A stretch of 64,000 bases of DNA from Cyanobium sp. CH-040 (GCF_024346135.1 NZ_JAGQCJ010000016.1:1-64000), one strand, 5' to 3'; positions 54,242-63,914 are shown, numbered from the stretch's first letter. The notes: a model not told the origin generated them from the sequence alone. Numbers and translations are program-made.

Positions 54242-55230
54242 GCGCCCGCTCCGTCGCCGCCGACGAGGCGGCCATCGACCCCTGGGCGGTGCTGGGCCTC
54301 GATCCGGGCGCTGACGCCGATGCCCTCAAGCGCGCCTTCCGCAGGCAGGCCCGGCGCTGGCATCCCGATCTCAACGGCAACGACCCCGTCGCCGAGGAGC
54401 GCTTCAAGCAGGTGAACGAGGCCTATGCCCTGCTCTCCGATCCCCGGCGCCGCCGGGACTGGGAGCGGGGTGAGTCCGGGGCCGGGCCGGAGGCTGCGCA
54501 GACCGGCCGGGATCCCTTCGCCAGCGGCTTTCCCAGCTTCGAGACCTACCTGGAGGAACTCTTCGGTGGCCGCCGCCGACCCGCGGCCGGCAGCTCTGAT
54601 GGCCCCTCCGTGGACCAGGACTCCAGGGCACGGGACCACGGCGACGAGGAGTACGCCGCCGGGTCCGCCGCCGCCCCGGTCACGGCCGCCCCGCCGTCCC
54701 CTCCGCCGGTGGTGGCAGCCTCCGACAGCGAGACCGCCGTCGACCTCACCCCCGAGCAGGCTCTCCAGGGAGAGCGGGTGGAGCTGGAACTCACCGACGG
54801 CACCGTCGTGGAGGTGTGGACCCCGCCCATTGCCGGTGACGGCTGGCGGCTGCGCCTGGCCGGCGTCACACCCGGCGGCGGCGACCACTTCCTGCAGCTG
54901 CGGGTGCGCACCGCCGAGGGCCTGCGGATCGATGGCCTGCGGGTGCACTACCTGCTCCCCGTCAGCCCCGCCGAAGCGGTGCTGGGTTGTCAGGTGGTGG
55001 TGCCCACCCTCAGAGGAGCCGTGAAGCTCACCGTGCCGCCGGGGTCCTCCAGCGGGCGCCTGCTGCGCCTGCGCGGCCGCGGACTGGAATGGGGTGGCCA
55101 GCGCGGGGATCAGCTCGTGGAGATCCGCATCGTCGTGCCCGAGCAGGCCGGCGACGCCGAGACCGCCCTCTACCGCCGCCTGCAGGAGCTGGCCGACGAA
55201 GCCGCCGAGGACGACGCGGTCGGGCTGTGA
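54238..55230 (+). CDS. dnaJ3: DnaJ-type co-chaperone DnaJ3
   Basis: A 330-residue J protein. The J domain (DPWAVLGLDPGADADALKRAFRRQARRWHPDLNG in outline) carries His42-Pro-Asp44; the zinc-finger domain is absent. After an Ala/Pro/Ser linker comes a C-terminal peptide-binding domain with VDLTPEQALQGERVELELTDG and GAVKLTVPPGSSSGRLLRLRGRGL. It stimulates the DnaK3 ATPase, with which it shares a four-base overlap (GTGA). Confidence 0.9.
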   Translation: MSARSVAADEAAIDPWAVLGLDPGADADALKRAFRRQARRWHPDLNGNDPVAEERFKQVNEAYALLSDPRRRRDWERGESGAGPEAAQTGRDPFASGFPSFETYLEELFGGRRRPAAGSSDGPSVDQDSRARDHGDEEYAAGSAAAPVTAAPPSPPPVVAASDSETAVDLTPEQALQGERVELELTDGTVVEVWTPPIAGDGWRLRLAGVTPGGGDHFLQLRVRTAEGLRIDGLRVHYLLPVSPAEAVLGCQVVVPTLRGAVKLTVPPGSSSGRLLRLRGRGLEWGGQRGDQLVEIRIVVPEQAGDAETALYRRLQELADEAAEDDAVGL

Positions 55231-55284
55231 GCTCCCGCCCCCCGGTGACACACTGAGGCCACACCCGCGCTGTCCTGTCCGTCC

Positions 55285-55728
55285 ATGTCGGTGCATGTGC
55301 TCCTCTTCGATGCCGGCTCCGAGCAGGAGGGCATCCATTCCCTCGAGCTCAACGGCCGCACCGTGGTGCTGCTGTTCGAGAACCGCGATGACGCCGAGCG
55401 CTATGCCGGCCTGCTCGAGGCCCAGGACTTCCCCGTGCCCACCGTCGAGGCCCTGGACCGCACGGAGATGGAGCAGTTCTGCAGCCAGTCCGGCTACGAG
55501 GCGCGGTTCGTGCCCGCCGGCTTCGTGCCCCAGAGCCCCGAGGAGCGCCTGCTGATCGCTCCGCCCGAGCGCAACATGGACGTGAGCCACTGGCAGGAGG
55601 AGGAGCAGGAGGTCCATGCCGGTGTGGACGGCCGGGGCCAGGCCGGGCCGGAGCAGCCCGCCGAGCCCATCAGCTCCGGCGATCCCGAGCTGGAAGCCTT
55701 CCGCCGCCAGCTGGAGGGACTGCTCTGA
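55285..55728 (+). CDS. DUF3110 domain protein
   Basis: A 147-residue protein with the cyanobacteria/plant DUF3110 domain: VHVLLFDAGSEQEGIHSLEL, RTVVLLFENRDDAERYAGLLEAQDFPVPTVE (in outline) and YEARFVPAGFVP. The acidic tail (about 50 residues) is variable. Function unknown. It lies between dnaJ3 and murQ, overlapping the murQ ATG by one base. Confidence 0.82.
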   Translation: MSVHVLLFDAGSEQEGIHSLELNGRTVVLLFENRDDAERYAGLLEAQDFPVPTVEALDRTEMEQFCSQSGYEARFVPAGFVPQSPEERLLIAPPERNMDVSHWQEEEQEVHAGVDGRGQAGPEQPAEPISSGDPELEAFRRQLEGLL

Positions 55729-56681
55729 TGAGCGCCGCCAGCTTCGCCGACGTCCCTGCCCAGGACCGCGGCCATCTGCTCACCGAGCAGGCCAATCCCC
55801 TCAGCAGCGCTCTGGATCAGCTGCCCACCGACCAGCTGGTGGATCTCTTCTGCCGCAACGATCTCGAGCCGCAGCGGGCGGTGGCCGCCGCCGCGCCGGC
55901 GCTCACGGCGGCGGTGGACGCCATCGCCGAGCGGCTCCGCGGCGGCGGCCGGCTCTTCTATCTGGGTGCCGGCACCTCCGGCCGGCTGGGGGTGCTCGAT
56001 GCCGCCGAGTGCCCGCCCACCTTCTGCACGCCGCCCGAGCTGGTGCAGGGCGTGCTGGCCGGCGGGGCACCGGCCCTGCTGCGCAGTTCCGAGGGCCTGG
56101 AAGACCTGGCGGCGGCCGGGCGGACGGATCTCGACGAGCGCGGCTTCGGCCCGGCCGACTGCCTGGTGGGCATCGCCGCCGGCGGCACCACCCCCTACGT
56201 GCTCGGGGCGCTGCACCATGCCCGGGCCATCGGCGCCCTGGCGATCGCCATGGCCTGTGTGCCCGCCGATCAGGCCGCCATGCCCTGCGACATCGACATC
56301 CGCCTGCTCACAGGGCCCGAGCTTCTCACCGGCTCCACCCGTCTCAAGGCCGGCACCGCCACCAAGATGGCGCTGAACATCCTCTCCACCGGCGTGATGG
56401 TGCGCCTGGGCAAGGTGCACGGCAACCGCATGGTGGATGTGGCCGTCACCAACAGCAAGCTGGAGGACCGGGCGCTGCGCATTCTGCGCGACCTGGCGGG
56501 GCTGGAGCGTGGCCGTGCCGCCGTGCTGCTGGAGCAGGCCGAGGGCTCGGTGAAACGTGCCCTGCTGATGGCGGCCACCGGGCTCGACTGCAGCAGCGCA
56601 CGCCAGCGGCTGCGGGAACAGGGGGAGGACCTCCGCCGGGCGCTGGAGGCCTGCGGCGCCAGCCTCGGCGGTGCGTCCTGA
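55728..56681 (+). CDS. murQ: N-acetylmuramic acid 6-phosphate etherase MurQ
   Basis: A 317-residue SIS-domain lyase that splits MurNAc-6-phosphate to GlcNAc-6-phosphate and lactate in peptidoglycan recycling. Motifs: LTEQANPLSSALDQL, RLFYLGAGTSGRLGVLDAAECPPTF (in outline), ALRSSEGLEDLA-like loop, CLVGIAAGGTTPYVLGAL and STRLKAGTATKMALNILSTGVMVRLGKV (in outline). Length is normal. Confidence 0.95.
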   Translation: MSAASFADVPAQDRGHLLTEQANPLSSALDQLPTDQLVDLFCRNDLEPQRAVAAAAPALTAAVDAIAERLRGGGRLFYLGAGTSGRLGVLDAAECPPTFCTPPELVQGVLAGGAPALLRSSEGLEDLAAAGRTDLDERGFGPADCLVGIAAGGTTPYVLGALHHARAIGALAIAMACVPADQAAMPCDIDIRLLTGPELLTGSTRLKAGTATKMALNILSTGVMVRLGKVHGNRMVDVAVTNSKLEDRALRILRDLAGLERGRAAVLLEQAEGSVKRALLMAATGLDCSSARQRLREQGEDLRRALEACGASLGGAS

Positions 56682-56693
56682 TCCGGATCCGCT

Positions 56694-57641
56694 TCAGTCG
56701 TGCTCGGCCAGCGCCCCCCAGTAGGGGGCGGTGAACAGGTCCACCCGCCGCCGGGTCTCAAGCGGCACCTGGTCCTTCGGCGTCATCAGCGCGTGGCGCA
56801 GGGCGCGGTGCGAACCGCTGGCCGGCCGCTGGGCAGCGATCCGCTCGGCGGCCACGCGGATGATCTGCTGGGCCAGGTCGGCATTGGCCCTCAGGTTGTC
56901 GATCACCATCTCCACGCTCACCGCGGCATGGTCCTGGTGCCAGCAGTCGTAGTCGGTGACCATCGCCAGGGTGGCGTAGGCGATCTCCGCCTCCCGGGCC
57001 AGGCGCGCCTCGGTGTGGTTGGTCATGCCGATCACGCCGCAGCCCCAGCTGCGGTAGAGCTCCGATTCGGCACGGGTGGAGAAGGCCGGACCCTCCATGC
57101 ACAGGTAGGTGCCGCCCCGGTGCAGCTGCCGGCCTGCCGGCATCAGGCTTTCGCCCACGTCGGCCAGCAGGCGGCTGAGGGTGGGGCAGAAGGGGTCGGC
57201 GGCGGTCACATGGGCCACCACCCCGTTGCCGAAGAACGACAGCGGCCGCTGGTGGGTGCGGTCGATGAACTGATCCGGCACGAGCATGTCCAGCGGGCGC
57301 ACCTGCTCCTGCAGCGAGCCGACCGCGGACACCGACAGGATCCAGCGCACCCCCAGGGAGCGCAGCGCCCAGAGGTTGGCGCGGTAGGGCACCTCGCTGG
57401 GGGTGTAGCTGTGGTGCCGGCCATGGCGGGCCAGGAACACCACCTCCAGCTCGCCGATGCGCCCCAGGCGCAGGGCATCGGAGGGTTGACCGTAGGGCGT
57501 GTCCACCACCACCTCGCGCCCATCCTCCAGGCCCTCCATTGCGTACAGACCACTGCCGCCCAGCACGCCGAGACGGGCCTCGTGAAGCGGAATGCCTGGC
57601 GAGGGGCCGGTGGAGGTGGCGGTGGAAGGAGTGCTGCTCAT
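56694..57641 (-). CDS. mtnP: S-methyl-5'-thioadenosine phosphorylase MtnP
   Basis: A 315-residue purine-nucleoside-phosphorylase-like enzyme: LGVLGGSGLYAMEGL, FLARHGRHHSYTPSEVPYRANLWAL (in outline), TYLCMEGPAFSTRAESELYR (substrate site) and GMTNHTEARLAREAEI. It phosphorolyses methylthioadenosine to adenine and methylthioribose-1-phosphate, beginning methionine salvage. It is convergent with murQ with only 12 bases between. The ATG at 57641 is chosen. Confidence 0.93.
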   Translation of the reverse strand: MSSTPSTATSTGPSPGIPLHEARLGVLGGSGLYAMEGLEDGREVVVDTPYGQPSDALRLGRIGELEVVFLARHGRHHSYTPSEVPYRANLWALRSLGVRWILSVSAVGSLQEQVRPLDMLVPDQFIDRTHQRPLSFFGNGVVAHVTAADPFCPTLSRLLADVGESLMPAGRQLHRGGTYLCMEGPAFSTRAESELYRSWGCGVIGMTNHTEARLAREAEIAYATLAMVTDYDCWHQDHAAVSVEMVIDNLRANADLAQQIIRVAAERIAAQRPASGSHRALRHALMTPKDQVPLETRRRVDLFTAPYWGALAEHD

Positions 57642-57727
57642 GAACGGTTGAGGGCTGCCGGCGGGGGACGATCGACCCTCCATTCTCAGCACGGCCCCAT
57701 ACAGTCGGCGTTTGCCCCCGAGCCCCC

Positions 57728-58168
57728 ATGACCCGTGCCGTGATGGACACCGACGCCGGTGTGATCGAACTGGAACTGTTCGATGCCGACGCGCCCAACA
57801 CCGTGGCCAATTTCACCAAGCTGGCCCGTGACGGGTTCTACGACGGGCTCGCGTTCCATCGCGTCATCCCCGGATTCATGGCCCAGGGCGGCTGCCCGAA
57901 CTCGCGCGAGGGCTCGAAGGGCATGCCCGGCACCGGCGGCCCCGGCTACGTGATCGACTGCGAGATCAACGGCCGCAAGCACCAGGCCGGCACCCTGGCC
58001 ATGGCCCATGCCGGCCGCAACACCGGCGGCTCGCAGTTCTACATCTGCCATGAGGCCCAGCCCCACCTGGACGGCGTGCACACCGTCTTCGGCCAGACCG
58101 GGAACATGGATGTGGTGCTGGCCCTCAAGAACGGCAGCCGGATCAACAAGGTGACGATCCAGGACTGA
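57728..58168 (+). CDS. Cyclophilin-type peptidyl-prolyl isomerase
   Basis: A 146-residue cyclophilin: [15 protein letters not shown] (active-site Arg and Phe), [19 protein letters not shown] and [11 protein letters not shown]. No signal peptide, so cytoplasmic; it catalyses cis-trans isomerisation of X-Pro bonds. Divergent from mtnP, convergent with ribBA. Confidence 0.94.
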   Translation: MTRAVMDTDAGVIELELFDADAPNTVANFTKLARDGFYDGLAFHRVIPGFMAQGGCPNSREGSKGMPGTGGPGYVIDCEINGRKHQAGTLAMAHAGRNTGGSQFYICHEAQPHLDGVHTVFGQTGNMDVVLALKNGSRINKVTIQD

Positions 58169-58176
58169 GCCTTCGA

Positions 58177-58200
58177 CCTGAGGCTCAGCCTGAGGCTCAG
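58177..58200. repeat. Tandem 12-base palindromic repeat between ppi and ribBA
   Basis: CCTGAGGCTCAG occurs twice in direct contact (58177-58188, 58189-58200). Each unit contains the palindrome CTGAG-G-CTCAG. It straddles the ribBA stop codon and may help end both transcripts, though no T run follows. Confidence 0.6.
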
Positions 58201-59852
58201 CGCCAGATCACCAGCACGCCCGCGTCCAGGCGCGGTCCCTCGCCCCTGGGCTGCAGCAGTTCCCCCAGGGGCCGCTGCTGGGCCTCCAGGGAGGCGCTGG
58301 GGTGGTTGATCCGCTGGGGCTCCGGGCTCAGCAGCAGACCCACCCGGCTGGTGCCGTCGCTGCCGGCCAGCAGCTCCAGGGCCCGGCGCAGGTTCTGCGG
58401 TTCCAGGGAGGCCCGCTCGCCACTGCTGAGCAGCAGTGCCAGCTGGGGCTGGTTCAGCAGCGCCAGCAGCCGCGGGTCCTCCTCCGGCTCCAGCTTCAGG
58501 CCCTGCTCCAGCGCCCAGGCTTCCAGCCGCTCCCGCACCTCCGCTGCACTGCCGACCTCGGGATGGCCATGCCAGGCGAGCACGGCGGTGGGTCCGGCGA
58601 TCGGGCAGGTGGGGCCTTCCCCCATCAGGTGGCCCAGCTTGCTGCGCTTGGCGGCCAGGTAGGCGGCGTTGTGATCACCGGGGTCCATCACCAGCGGTAC
58701 CCGGTCCACCACCTGCAGGCCGTAGCCGCCGAGGCCGGCGATCTTGCGCGGGTTGTTGGTGATCAGCCGCAGCCGGTGCACCCCCAGGTCGCTGAGGATC
58801 TGGGCCCCCACGCCGTAGTTGCGCAGATCGGCGGGGAAGCCCAGGCGCTCGTTGGCCTCCACCGTGTCCAGGCCCGTGTCCTGCAGCGAGTACGCGCGCA
58901 GCTTGTTGATCAGGCCGATGCCGCGCCCTTCCTGGCGCAGATACACCACCACCCCTTCGCCGGCGGTCTCGATCATGCGCAGGGCCGCCTCCAGCTGGGG
59001 CCGGCAGTCGCAGCGGAGGGAGCCGAAGGCGTCGCCGGTGAGGCACTCGCTGTGCACCCGCACCAGCACCGGCCCGGTGGCCCGCTCCGGATGGCCCTTG
59101 ACGATCGCCACATGCTCGCCGCCGTCGAGTTCGTTGCGGAAGCCGATCGCCCGGAACATGCCGAAGGCACTGGGCAGCGCCGCTTCCGCCTGGCGGCGTA
59201 CGAACCGCTCCGTGTCCAGGCGGTAGCGGATCAGGTCGGCGATGGAGATCAGGCGCAGGCCATGGCGCCGGGCGTAGTCGGCCAGCTGGGGCAGGCGCGC
59301 CATCGAGCCGTCCGGGTTCTGGATCTCGCAGATCACCCCGGCCGGGTAGAGGCCCGCCAGGCGGGCCAGATCGACGGCCGCCTCGGTGTGGCCGGCCCGC
59401 TTGAGCACGCCGCCCTGGCGGGCGCGCAGCGGGAAGATGTGGCCCGGCCGGCGCAGGTCCCCCGGACGGGTCTGGGGATGGATCGCCACCTGGATGGTGC
59501 GGGCCCGATCCTCCGCCGAGATCCCCGTGCTCACCCCGTTCTCCGGCCCCGCGTCCACGCTCACGGTGAAGGCGGTCTGGTTCTCGTCGGTGTTGTGATC
59601 CACCATCAGGGGCAGATCGAGCGCGTCCAGCCGCTCTCCCTCCATTGCCAGGCAGATCAGGCCCCGGGCCTCGGTGGCCATGAAGTTGATCTGCTCGGGG
59701 GTGGCGAACTGGGCGGCGCAGATCAGGTCGCCCTCGTTCTCCCGGTTCTCGTCATCCACCACCACCACGGCGTCGCCGTTGCGGATCGCCGCCAGGGCGT
59801 CAGCGATGGCATCGAAGCGGATGGCGGAGGTGCTGCCGGTCGCAGGACTCAT
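58197..59852 (-). CDS. ribBA: Bifunctional DHBP synthase / GTP cyclohydrolase II RibBA
   Basis: A 551-residue fusion. The RibB half has [25 protein letters not shown]-type loop ([11 protein letters not shown]) and [20 protein letters not shown]; the RibA half has [10 protein letters not shown]-like zinc site ([20 protein letters not shown]) and [18 protein letters not shown]. It makes both precursors of riboflavin. An extra 130-residue C-terminal region after [13 protein letters not shown] has no recognised domain. The ATG at 59852 is chosen. No FMN riboswitch is visible upstream. Confidence 0.95.
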   Translation of the reverse strand: MSPATGSTSAIRFDAIADALAAIRNGDAVVVVDDENRENEGDLICAAQFATPEQINFMATEARGLICLAMEGERLDALDLPLMVDHNTDENQTAFTVSVDAGPENGVSTGISAEDRARTIQVAIHPQTRPGDLRRPGHIFPLRARQGGVLKRAGHTEAAVDLARLAGLYPAGVICEIQNPDGSMARLPQLADYARRHGLRLISIADLIRYRLDTERFVRRQAEAALPSAFGMFRAIGFRNELDGGEHVAIVKGHPERATGPVLVRVHSECLTGDAFGSLRCDCRPQLEAALRMIETAGEGVVVYLRQEGRGIGLINKLRAYSLQDTGLDTVEANERLGFPADLRNYGVGAQILSDLGVHRLRLITNNPRKIAGLGGYGLQVVDRVPLVMDPGDHNAAYLAAKRSKLGHLMGEGPTCPIAGPTAVLAWHGHPEVGSAAEVRERLEAWALEQGLKLEPEEDPRLLALLNQPQLALLLSSGERASLEPQNLRRALELLAGSDGTSRVGLLLSPEPQRINHPSASLEAQQRPLGELLQPRGEGPRLDAGVLVIWR

Positions 59853-59937
59853 GGGCGGCGCCAGGGGCGGCTGATGGGGCGTCCTGGGGACCCCATTGCC
59901 GCTTACGGGCAGCGGGGGCCATGGCGCAATCATCCTT

Positions 59938-59944
59938 TATAAAT
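59938..59944 (+). promoter_or_regulatory. Possible -10 box for argC
   Basis: TATAAAT, 32 bases upstream of the argC start, stands out in this GC-rich window and fits a -10 hexamer (TATAAA). No -35 match is clear at 17 bases upstream. Confidence 0.4.
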
Positions 59945-59976
59945 CCCGGGTTGTTCCCGCGCAGGGCTCACCCGCC

Positions 59977-61056
59977 ATGGCCAGCCCACTTCCAGCCCTC
60001 CACCGGGTGGCCGTGATCGGTGCCAGTGGTTATGGGGGTCTGCAGACGCTGCGGCTGCTGCAGGACCATCCCGCCCTGACGGTGACCTTCCTCGGCGGGG
60101 AGCGCAGCAGCGGCCGGCACTGGAGCGAGATCAATCCCTTCCTGCCCCTGCCGGGCGATCCCCTGGTGCAGAGCCCGGATCCCGACGCGATCGCCGCCGC
60201 CGCCGATTTCGCCGTGCTCAGCCTGCCCAATGGATTGGCGGCCCAGCTGGTGCCGCCGCTGCTGGAGCGGGGCCTGCGCGTGGTCGACCTCTCGGCCGAC
60301 TACCGCTACCGCTCCCTGGCCCGCTGGCAGGAGGTGTATGTGGCGGAGGCGCGCCAGGTGCCCCGCCAGGACGCCGACCTCTGCGCCGAGGCGGTGTACG
60401 GCCTGCCGGAGTGGCATGGTGACGCCATCCGCACGGCCCGGCTGGTGGCCGCCCCCGGCTGCTTTCCCACCGCCTCCCTGCTGGGGCTCCTGCCCCTGCT
60501 GAAGCAGGGCCTGATCGAGACGCGGGGGATCGTGATCGACGCCAAGACCGGCACCAGCGGCGGCGGCCGGGCGGCGAAGGAGCATCTGCTGCTGTCCGAG
60601 GCGGGCGAGGCGGTGGCGCCCTACGGCGTGGTGGGCCACCGCCACACCAGCGAGATCGAGCAGATCGCCGGCCAGGTGGCCGGGCGCGAGATCCAGCTCC
60701 AGTTCACCCCCCACCTGATGCCCATGGTCCGGGGCCTGCTGGCCACGGTGTACTGCCGGCTGCGCGATCCCGGTCTCACCGCCGAGGACTGCAGCACGGT
60801 GCTGCGCTCCGCCTACCGGGACGCCCCCGCGGTCACGGTGCTGCCGGTGGGCACCTATCCCTCCACCAAGTGGGTGCGGCAGACCTGCCGGGCCCTGCTG
60901 TCGCTTCAGGCCGATCCCCGCACCGGCCAGCTGATCGTGATGGGGGCCATCGACAACCTGGTGAAGGGCCAGGCCGGCCAGGGGGTGCAGTGCCTCAACC
61001 TGATGGCCGGCCTGGAGGAGAGCGCCGGCCTGCCGCTGCTTCCCTTCTACCCCTGA
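59977..61056 (+). CDS. argC: N-acetyl-gamma-glutamyl-phosphate reductase ArgC
   Basis: A 359-residue NADPH-dependent reductase in arginine synthesis. The nucleotide-binding loop is AVIGASGYGGLQTLRLL; the catalytic Cys lies in LVAAPGCFPTASLLGL, and IVIDAKTGTSGGGRAAK plus GHRHTSEIEQI follow. The ATG at 59977 (MASPLPALHRV) is chosen. It ends one base before the convergent purN stop. Confidence 0.95.
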   Translation: MASPLPALHRVAVIGASGYGGLQTLRLLQDHPALTVTFLGGERSSGRHWSEINPFLPLPGDPLVQSPDPDAIAAAADFAVLSLPNGLAAQLVPPLLERGLRVVDLSADYRYRSLARWQEVYVAEARQVPRQDADLCAEAVYGLPEWHGDAIRTARLVAAPGCFPTASLLGLLPLLKQGLIETRGIVIDAKTGTSGGGRAAKEHLLLSEAGEAVAPYGVVGHRHTSEIEQIAGQVAGREIQLQFTPHLMPMVRGLLATVYCRLRDPGLTAEDCSTVLRSAYRDAPAVTVLPVGTYPSTKWVRQTCRALLSLQADPRTGQLIVMGAIDNLVKGQAGQGVQCLNLMAGLEESAGLPLLPFYP

Positions 61057-61057
61057 T

Positions 61058-61732
61058 CTATCCCTGGGCCGGCAGCCCCAGCCGCTCGGCCGCCAGCTGC
61101 ACCGCCAGCGGCAGGATGCGGTGTTCCTGCCGCTGGATCCGGGCGCTCAGGCTGGCATGGTCGTCGCCCTCCAGCACCGGCACGGCCGCCTGCACCAGGA
61201 TCCGGCCGGCATCCACCTGCTCGTTGACCAGGTGGGCGGTGCAGCCGGCCAGCCGCACCCCCGCCGCCAGGGCCTGCCCCACCGCATCCATGCCACGGAA
61301 GCTGGGCAGTAGCGAGGGGTGGATGTTCACCAGCCGCTCCGGAAAGGCCTCCACCAGCCTCCGGGTGACGATCCGCATCCACCCCGCCATCACCACCAGG
61401 TCCACCTGCGCTTCCTGGAAGGCCTCGACCAGGGCCGCGTCGAGGGCGTCGCGGCTGGGCTGCAGCCGGTGGTCGATCAGCCGGCAGGGCACCCCCAGGC
61501 GCGATGCCCGCTCCCGGGCTGCGCAGCCGGGGTTGTTCACCACCAGCAGCACCACGTCGGCCGCAGGCCGGTCTGCCCGGCAGGCCTGGGTGAGGGCCTC
61601 GAAATTGCTGCCCTCCCCCGAGGCCATCACCGCCAGCCGCAGCCGTCGCCCTGCCGACGGCGGCGCCTCAGGCGGTTGCAACGGCCACTGGAAGCCGTCC
61701 AGCTGCTGGCTAGGGTCAGCAAAAGCGGGCAT
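61058..61732 (-). CDS. purN: Phosphoribosylglycinamide formyltransferase PurN
   Basis: A protein of about 224 residues that transfers a formyl group from 10-formyl-THF to GAR in purine synthesis. Motifs: LAVMASGEGSNFEALTQA, VVMAGWMRIV, LVNIHPSLLPSFRG (catalytic Asn/His) and the Asp in HLVNEQVDAGRILVQ. Start uncertain: ATG at 61732 or 61741; the family core begins about 32 residues in. The start lies head to head with the next gene, with no space between. Confidence 0.93.
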   Translation of the reverse strand: MPAFADPSQQLDGFQWPLQPPEAPPSAGRRLRLAVMASGEGSNFEALTQACRADRPAADVVLLVVNNPGCAARERASRLGVPCRLIDHRLQPSRDALDAALVEAFQEAQVDLVVMAGWMRIVTRRLVEAFPERLVNIHPSLLPSFRGMDAVGQALAAGVRLAGCTAHLVNEQVDAGRILVQAAVPVLEGDDHASLSARIQRQEHRILPLAVQLAAERLGLPAQG

Positions 61733-61739
61733 CCCGTCC

Positions 61740-62084
61740 ATGTCCCATCTGTCCATCCTGCCCACGGTGCTGCGCGACGCCGACGTGCTCGCCCGCAGCC
61801 TCGAGGCCATCGGTCTGCAGCCCCGCTGGGGCGGCCATCTCGAGGGCTTCGCCGGCGAACGCCAGGCGGTTGATCTGCAGGTGCGGCTGGACGAGGGCCA
61901 GAGCCTGGGCTGGCGCCGCGATGCCGAGGGCACCCTGGCCCTGGTGGGGGATCTGCAGCGCATCAGCCGCAGCACCCGGCTGCAGCAGCTGCTCTCCACC
62001 ATCACCCGCCGCTACGCCGCCGAGCTGGCGCTCGCTGAGGCCGCCCGCCTCCAGGGCAGCGCCCGGATCCGCGTCAGTCCCTGA
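61740..62084 (+). CDS. Ycf35-like protein (DUF1257 family)
   Basis: A 114-residue protein: MSHLSILPTVLRDADVLARSL, GGHLEGFAGERQAVDLQVR and GWRRDAEGTLALVGDLQRI match the Ycf35/DUF1257 family found in cyanobacteria and red-algal plastids. Function unknown. Its ATG overlaps the longest possible purN start on the other strand. It is followed by the M61 peptidase gene after 12 bases. Confidence 0.82.
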   Translation: MSHLSILPTVLRDADVLARSLEAIGLQPRWGGHLEGFAGERQAVDLQVRLDEGQSLGWRRDAEGTLALVGDLQRISRSTRLQQLLSTITRRYAAELALAEAARLQGSARIRVSP

Positions 62085-62096
62085 TCGGCGGCCGCG

Positions 62097-63914
62097 GTGA
62101 TTCCAGACACCGGCGCCCTGCTCTCCGGCCCCGGCTCGGCCAGCCCGCCCGCTGCGGTAAGCCAGGCCAGCTCCCTGCGGCCGGGCCATGGACCCATGGT
62201 GCTCCTCGACCTGCGCGCCTGCCACAGCCACCTGGTGGCTGTGACCCTGGAGGTGCAGCCCCAGGATCAGGAGCTCCGGCTGGCGCTGCCGGGCTGGACG
62301 CCCGGGTCGTACCTCATCCGCGACTACGTGCGCCAGCTCGAGGGGCTGGAGGTGCTCCAGGACCAGGACCACCTGCACCCCCGCCGCACCGGCACCGCCA
62401 GCTGGTCGGTGAGCCTGCCCCGGCTGAGCCCGGTGCGGATCCGCTACCGCGTGCTGGCCACCGAGCTCACGGTGCGCACCTGCCACCTCACCCCAGAGCA
62501 CGGCTTCCTGGCCCTGGCCGCAGTGGTGCTCCAGGTGCAGGGCCAGCGCTGGCTGCCCCACCGCCTGCACCTGCAGCTTCCCCCGGACTGGCTGCCCTTC
62601 GTGCCGCTGCCCCCGTGCGCTGACGGCGGATGGCGTGCCCGTGACTTCGACCAGCTGGTCGACACGCCCGTCGAAGCCGGCCCGCAAAGCGGCCATGGCT
62701 TCGAAGTCGCCGCTGTGCCGCACCGCTGGGTGAGCTGGGGGACCACCCTGGCCGGGGGGGATCCGGCGGTCGACGACCCCGACTGGCTGAAGGACGTGCA
62801 GCGGCTGTGCCTGGCCTGCTGCCGGCTGATGGGGGTGGAGCGGCCGGCGGCGGACCACTACCTCTTCGTCCTCCATCTCACCGACAACGGCTACGGCGGT
62901 CTGGAGCACGACCACAGCACGGTGCTGCAGTACGGCCGGCGCCGGCTGGCGAAACCCGACGGCCGCCGCAAGCTGCTGCAGCTGGTGGCCCATGAATATC
63001 TGCACCAGTGGAACGTGCGCCGGTTGCGGCCCGCCGAGCTCACCCCCTACGACTACGACCGGCCGGTGGTGGTGCCGAGCCTCTGGTTCGCCGAGGGCGT
63101 CACCAGCTACGTCGATCAGCTCCTGCCCCATGCCGCCGGCCTCAGCACCCAGGAGGAGGTGCTCAGTGATCTCGGCGCCGACCTGAGCCGCTACCTGCTG
63201 ACGCCGGGCCGCCGCCTGCAGAGCCTGCGCCAGAGCAGCGAGGAGGCCTGGGTGAAGCTCTACAAGGCCGATGCCTATGCCGTCGACAACCAGATCAGCT
63301 ACTACCTCAAGGGTGCGGTGCTGGCCCTGGTGCTCGATCTGCACCTGCGCCGCCACGGCAGCGCCCTGCCGGCGGTGCTGCACGCCCTGTGGCACAGCCA
63401 TGGTGCCCGGGGCCGTGGCTACGGCGAGTCGGATCTGCTCCACGCCTTCGCCGCTTCGGCGCCCGACCTGGCCACCCTGCTGCCGGCCTGGCTCGATGGT
63501 CTCGAGGATCCGCCCCTCGACGCCTACCTGGCCGATGTGGGCCTGCGCCTCAGGGCGGAGTCAGCGGCGGAACCCTGGACGGGCTGGCAGCTGGAGACGA
63601 CGGCCCAGGGCTTGACGACACAGCGTGTCCTGCGGGACTCTCCTGCGGAGCGGGCCGGGCTGATGGTGGGAGACGAGCTGATCGCGCTGGCCGGCCAGCG
63701 GCTGCGCGCGGCTGACGACGTCTCCGCACTGCTCTCCAGCCATGCGCCCGGCACGCCGCTGCCGCTGGTGGCGGCCCGGGACGGAGGTCTGATCAGCGGC
63801 AGCCTCACACCGGAATCACCTCGGCCGAAGGGCTGGCGCCTGGAGCTGGATCCCGCCGCCGCCGCCGAGGCCGGTGAGCGCCGGCGCCAGTGGCTGGCCC
63901 TGGAGAGACCATGA
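62097..63914 (+). CDS. M61 family metallopeptidase with PDZ domain
   Basis: A 605-residue M61 (glycyl aminopeptidase-type) protein. After a beta-sandwich N-terminal domain (LALPGWTPGSYLIRDYVRQLEGL), the thermolysin-like zinc site is HEYLHQWN, with the third ligand Glu in LWFAEGVTSYVDQLL. A C-terminal PDZ domain (RVLRDSPAERAGLMVGDELIALAG) ends the protein. The substrate is unknown. It starts at a GTG; a start at 62196 would drop 33 low-complexity residues. Its stop overlaps the next ATG. Confidence 0.88.
   Translation: MIPDTGALLSGPGSASPPAAVSQASSLRPGHGPMVLLDLRACHSHLVAVTLEVQPQDQELRLALPGWTPGSYLIRDYVRQLEGLEVLQDQDHLHPRRTGTASWSVSLPRLSPVRIRYRVLATELTVRTCHLTPEHGFLALAAVVLQVQGQRWLPHRLHLQLPPDWLPFVPLPPCADGGWRARDFDQLVDTPVEAGPQSGHGFEVAAVPHRWVSWGTTLAGGDPAVDDPDWLKDVQRLCLACCRLMGVERPAADHYLFVLHLTDNGYGGLEHDHSTVLQYGRRRLAKPDGRRKLLQLVAHEYLHQWNVRRLRPAELTPYDYDRPVVVPSLWFAEGVTSYVDQLLPHAAGLSTQEEVLSDLGADLSRYLLTPGRRLQSLRQSSEEAWVKLYKADAYAVDNQISYYLKGAVLALVLDLHLRRHGSALPAVLHALWHSHGARGRGYGESDLLHAFAASAPDLATLLPAWLDGLEDPPLDAYLADVGLRLRAESAAEPWTGWQLETTAQGLTTQRVLRDSPAERAGLMVGDELIALAGQRLRAADDVSALLSSHAPGTPLPLVAARDGGLISGSLTPESPRPKGWRLELDPAAAAEAGERRRQWLALERP

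Noticed and set aside
59853-59976. FMN riboswitch upstream of ribBA
   Set aside because: The 124-base gap contains none of the conserved RFN-element blocks, so none is claimed.
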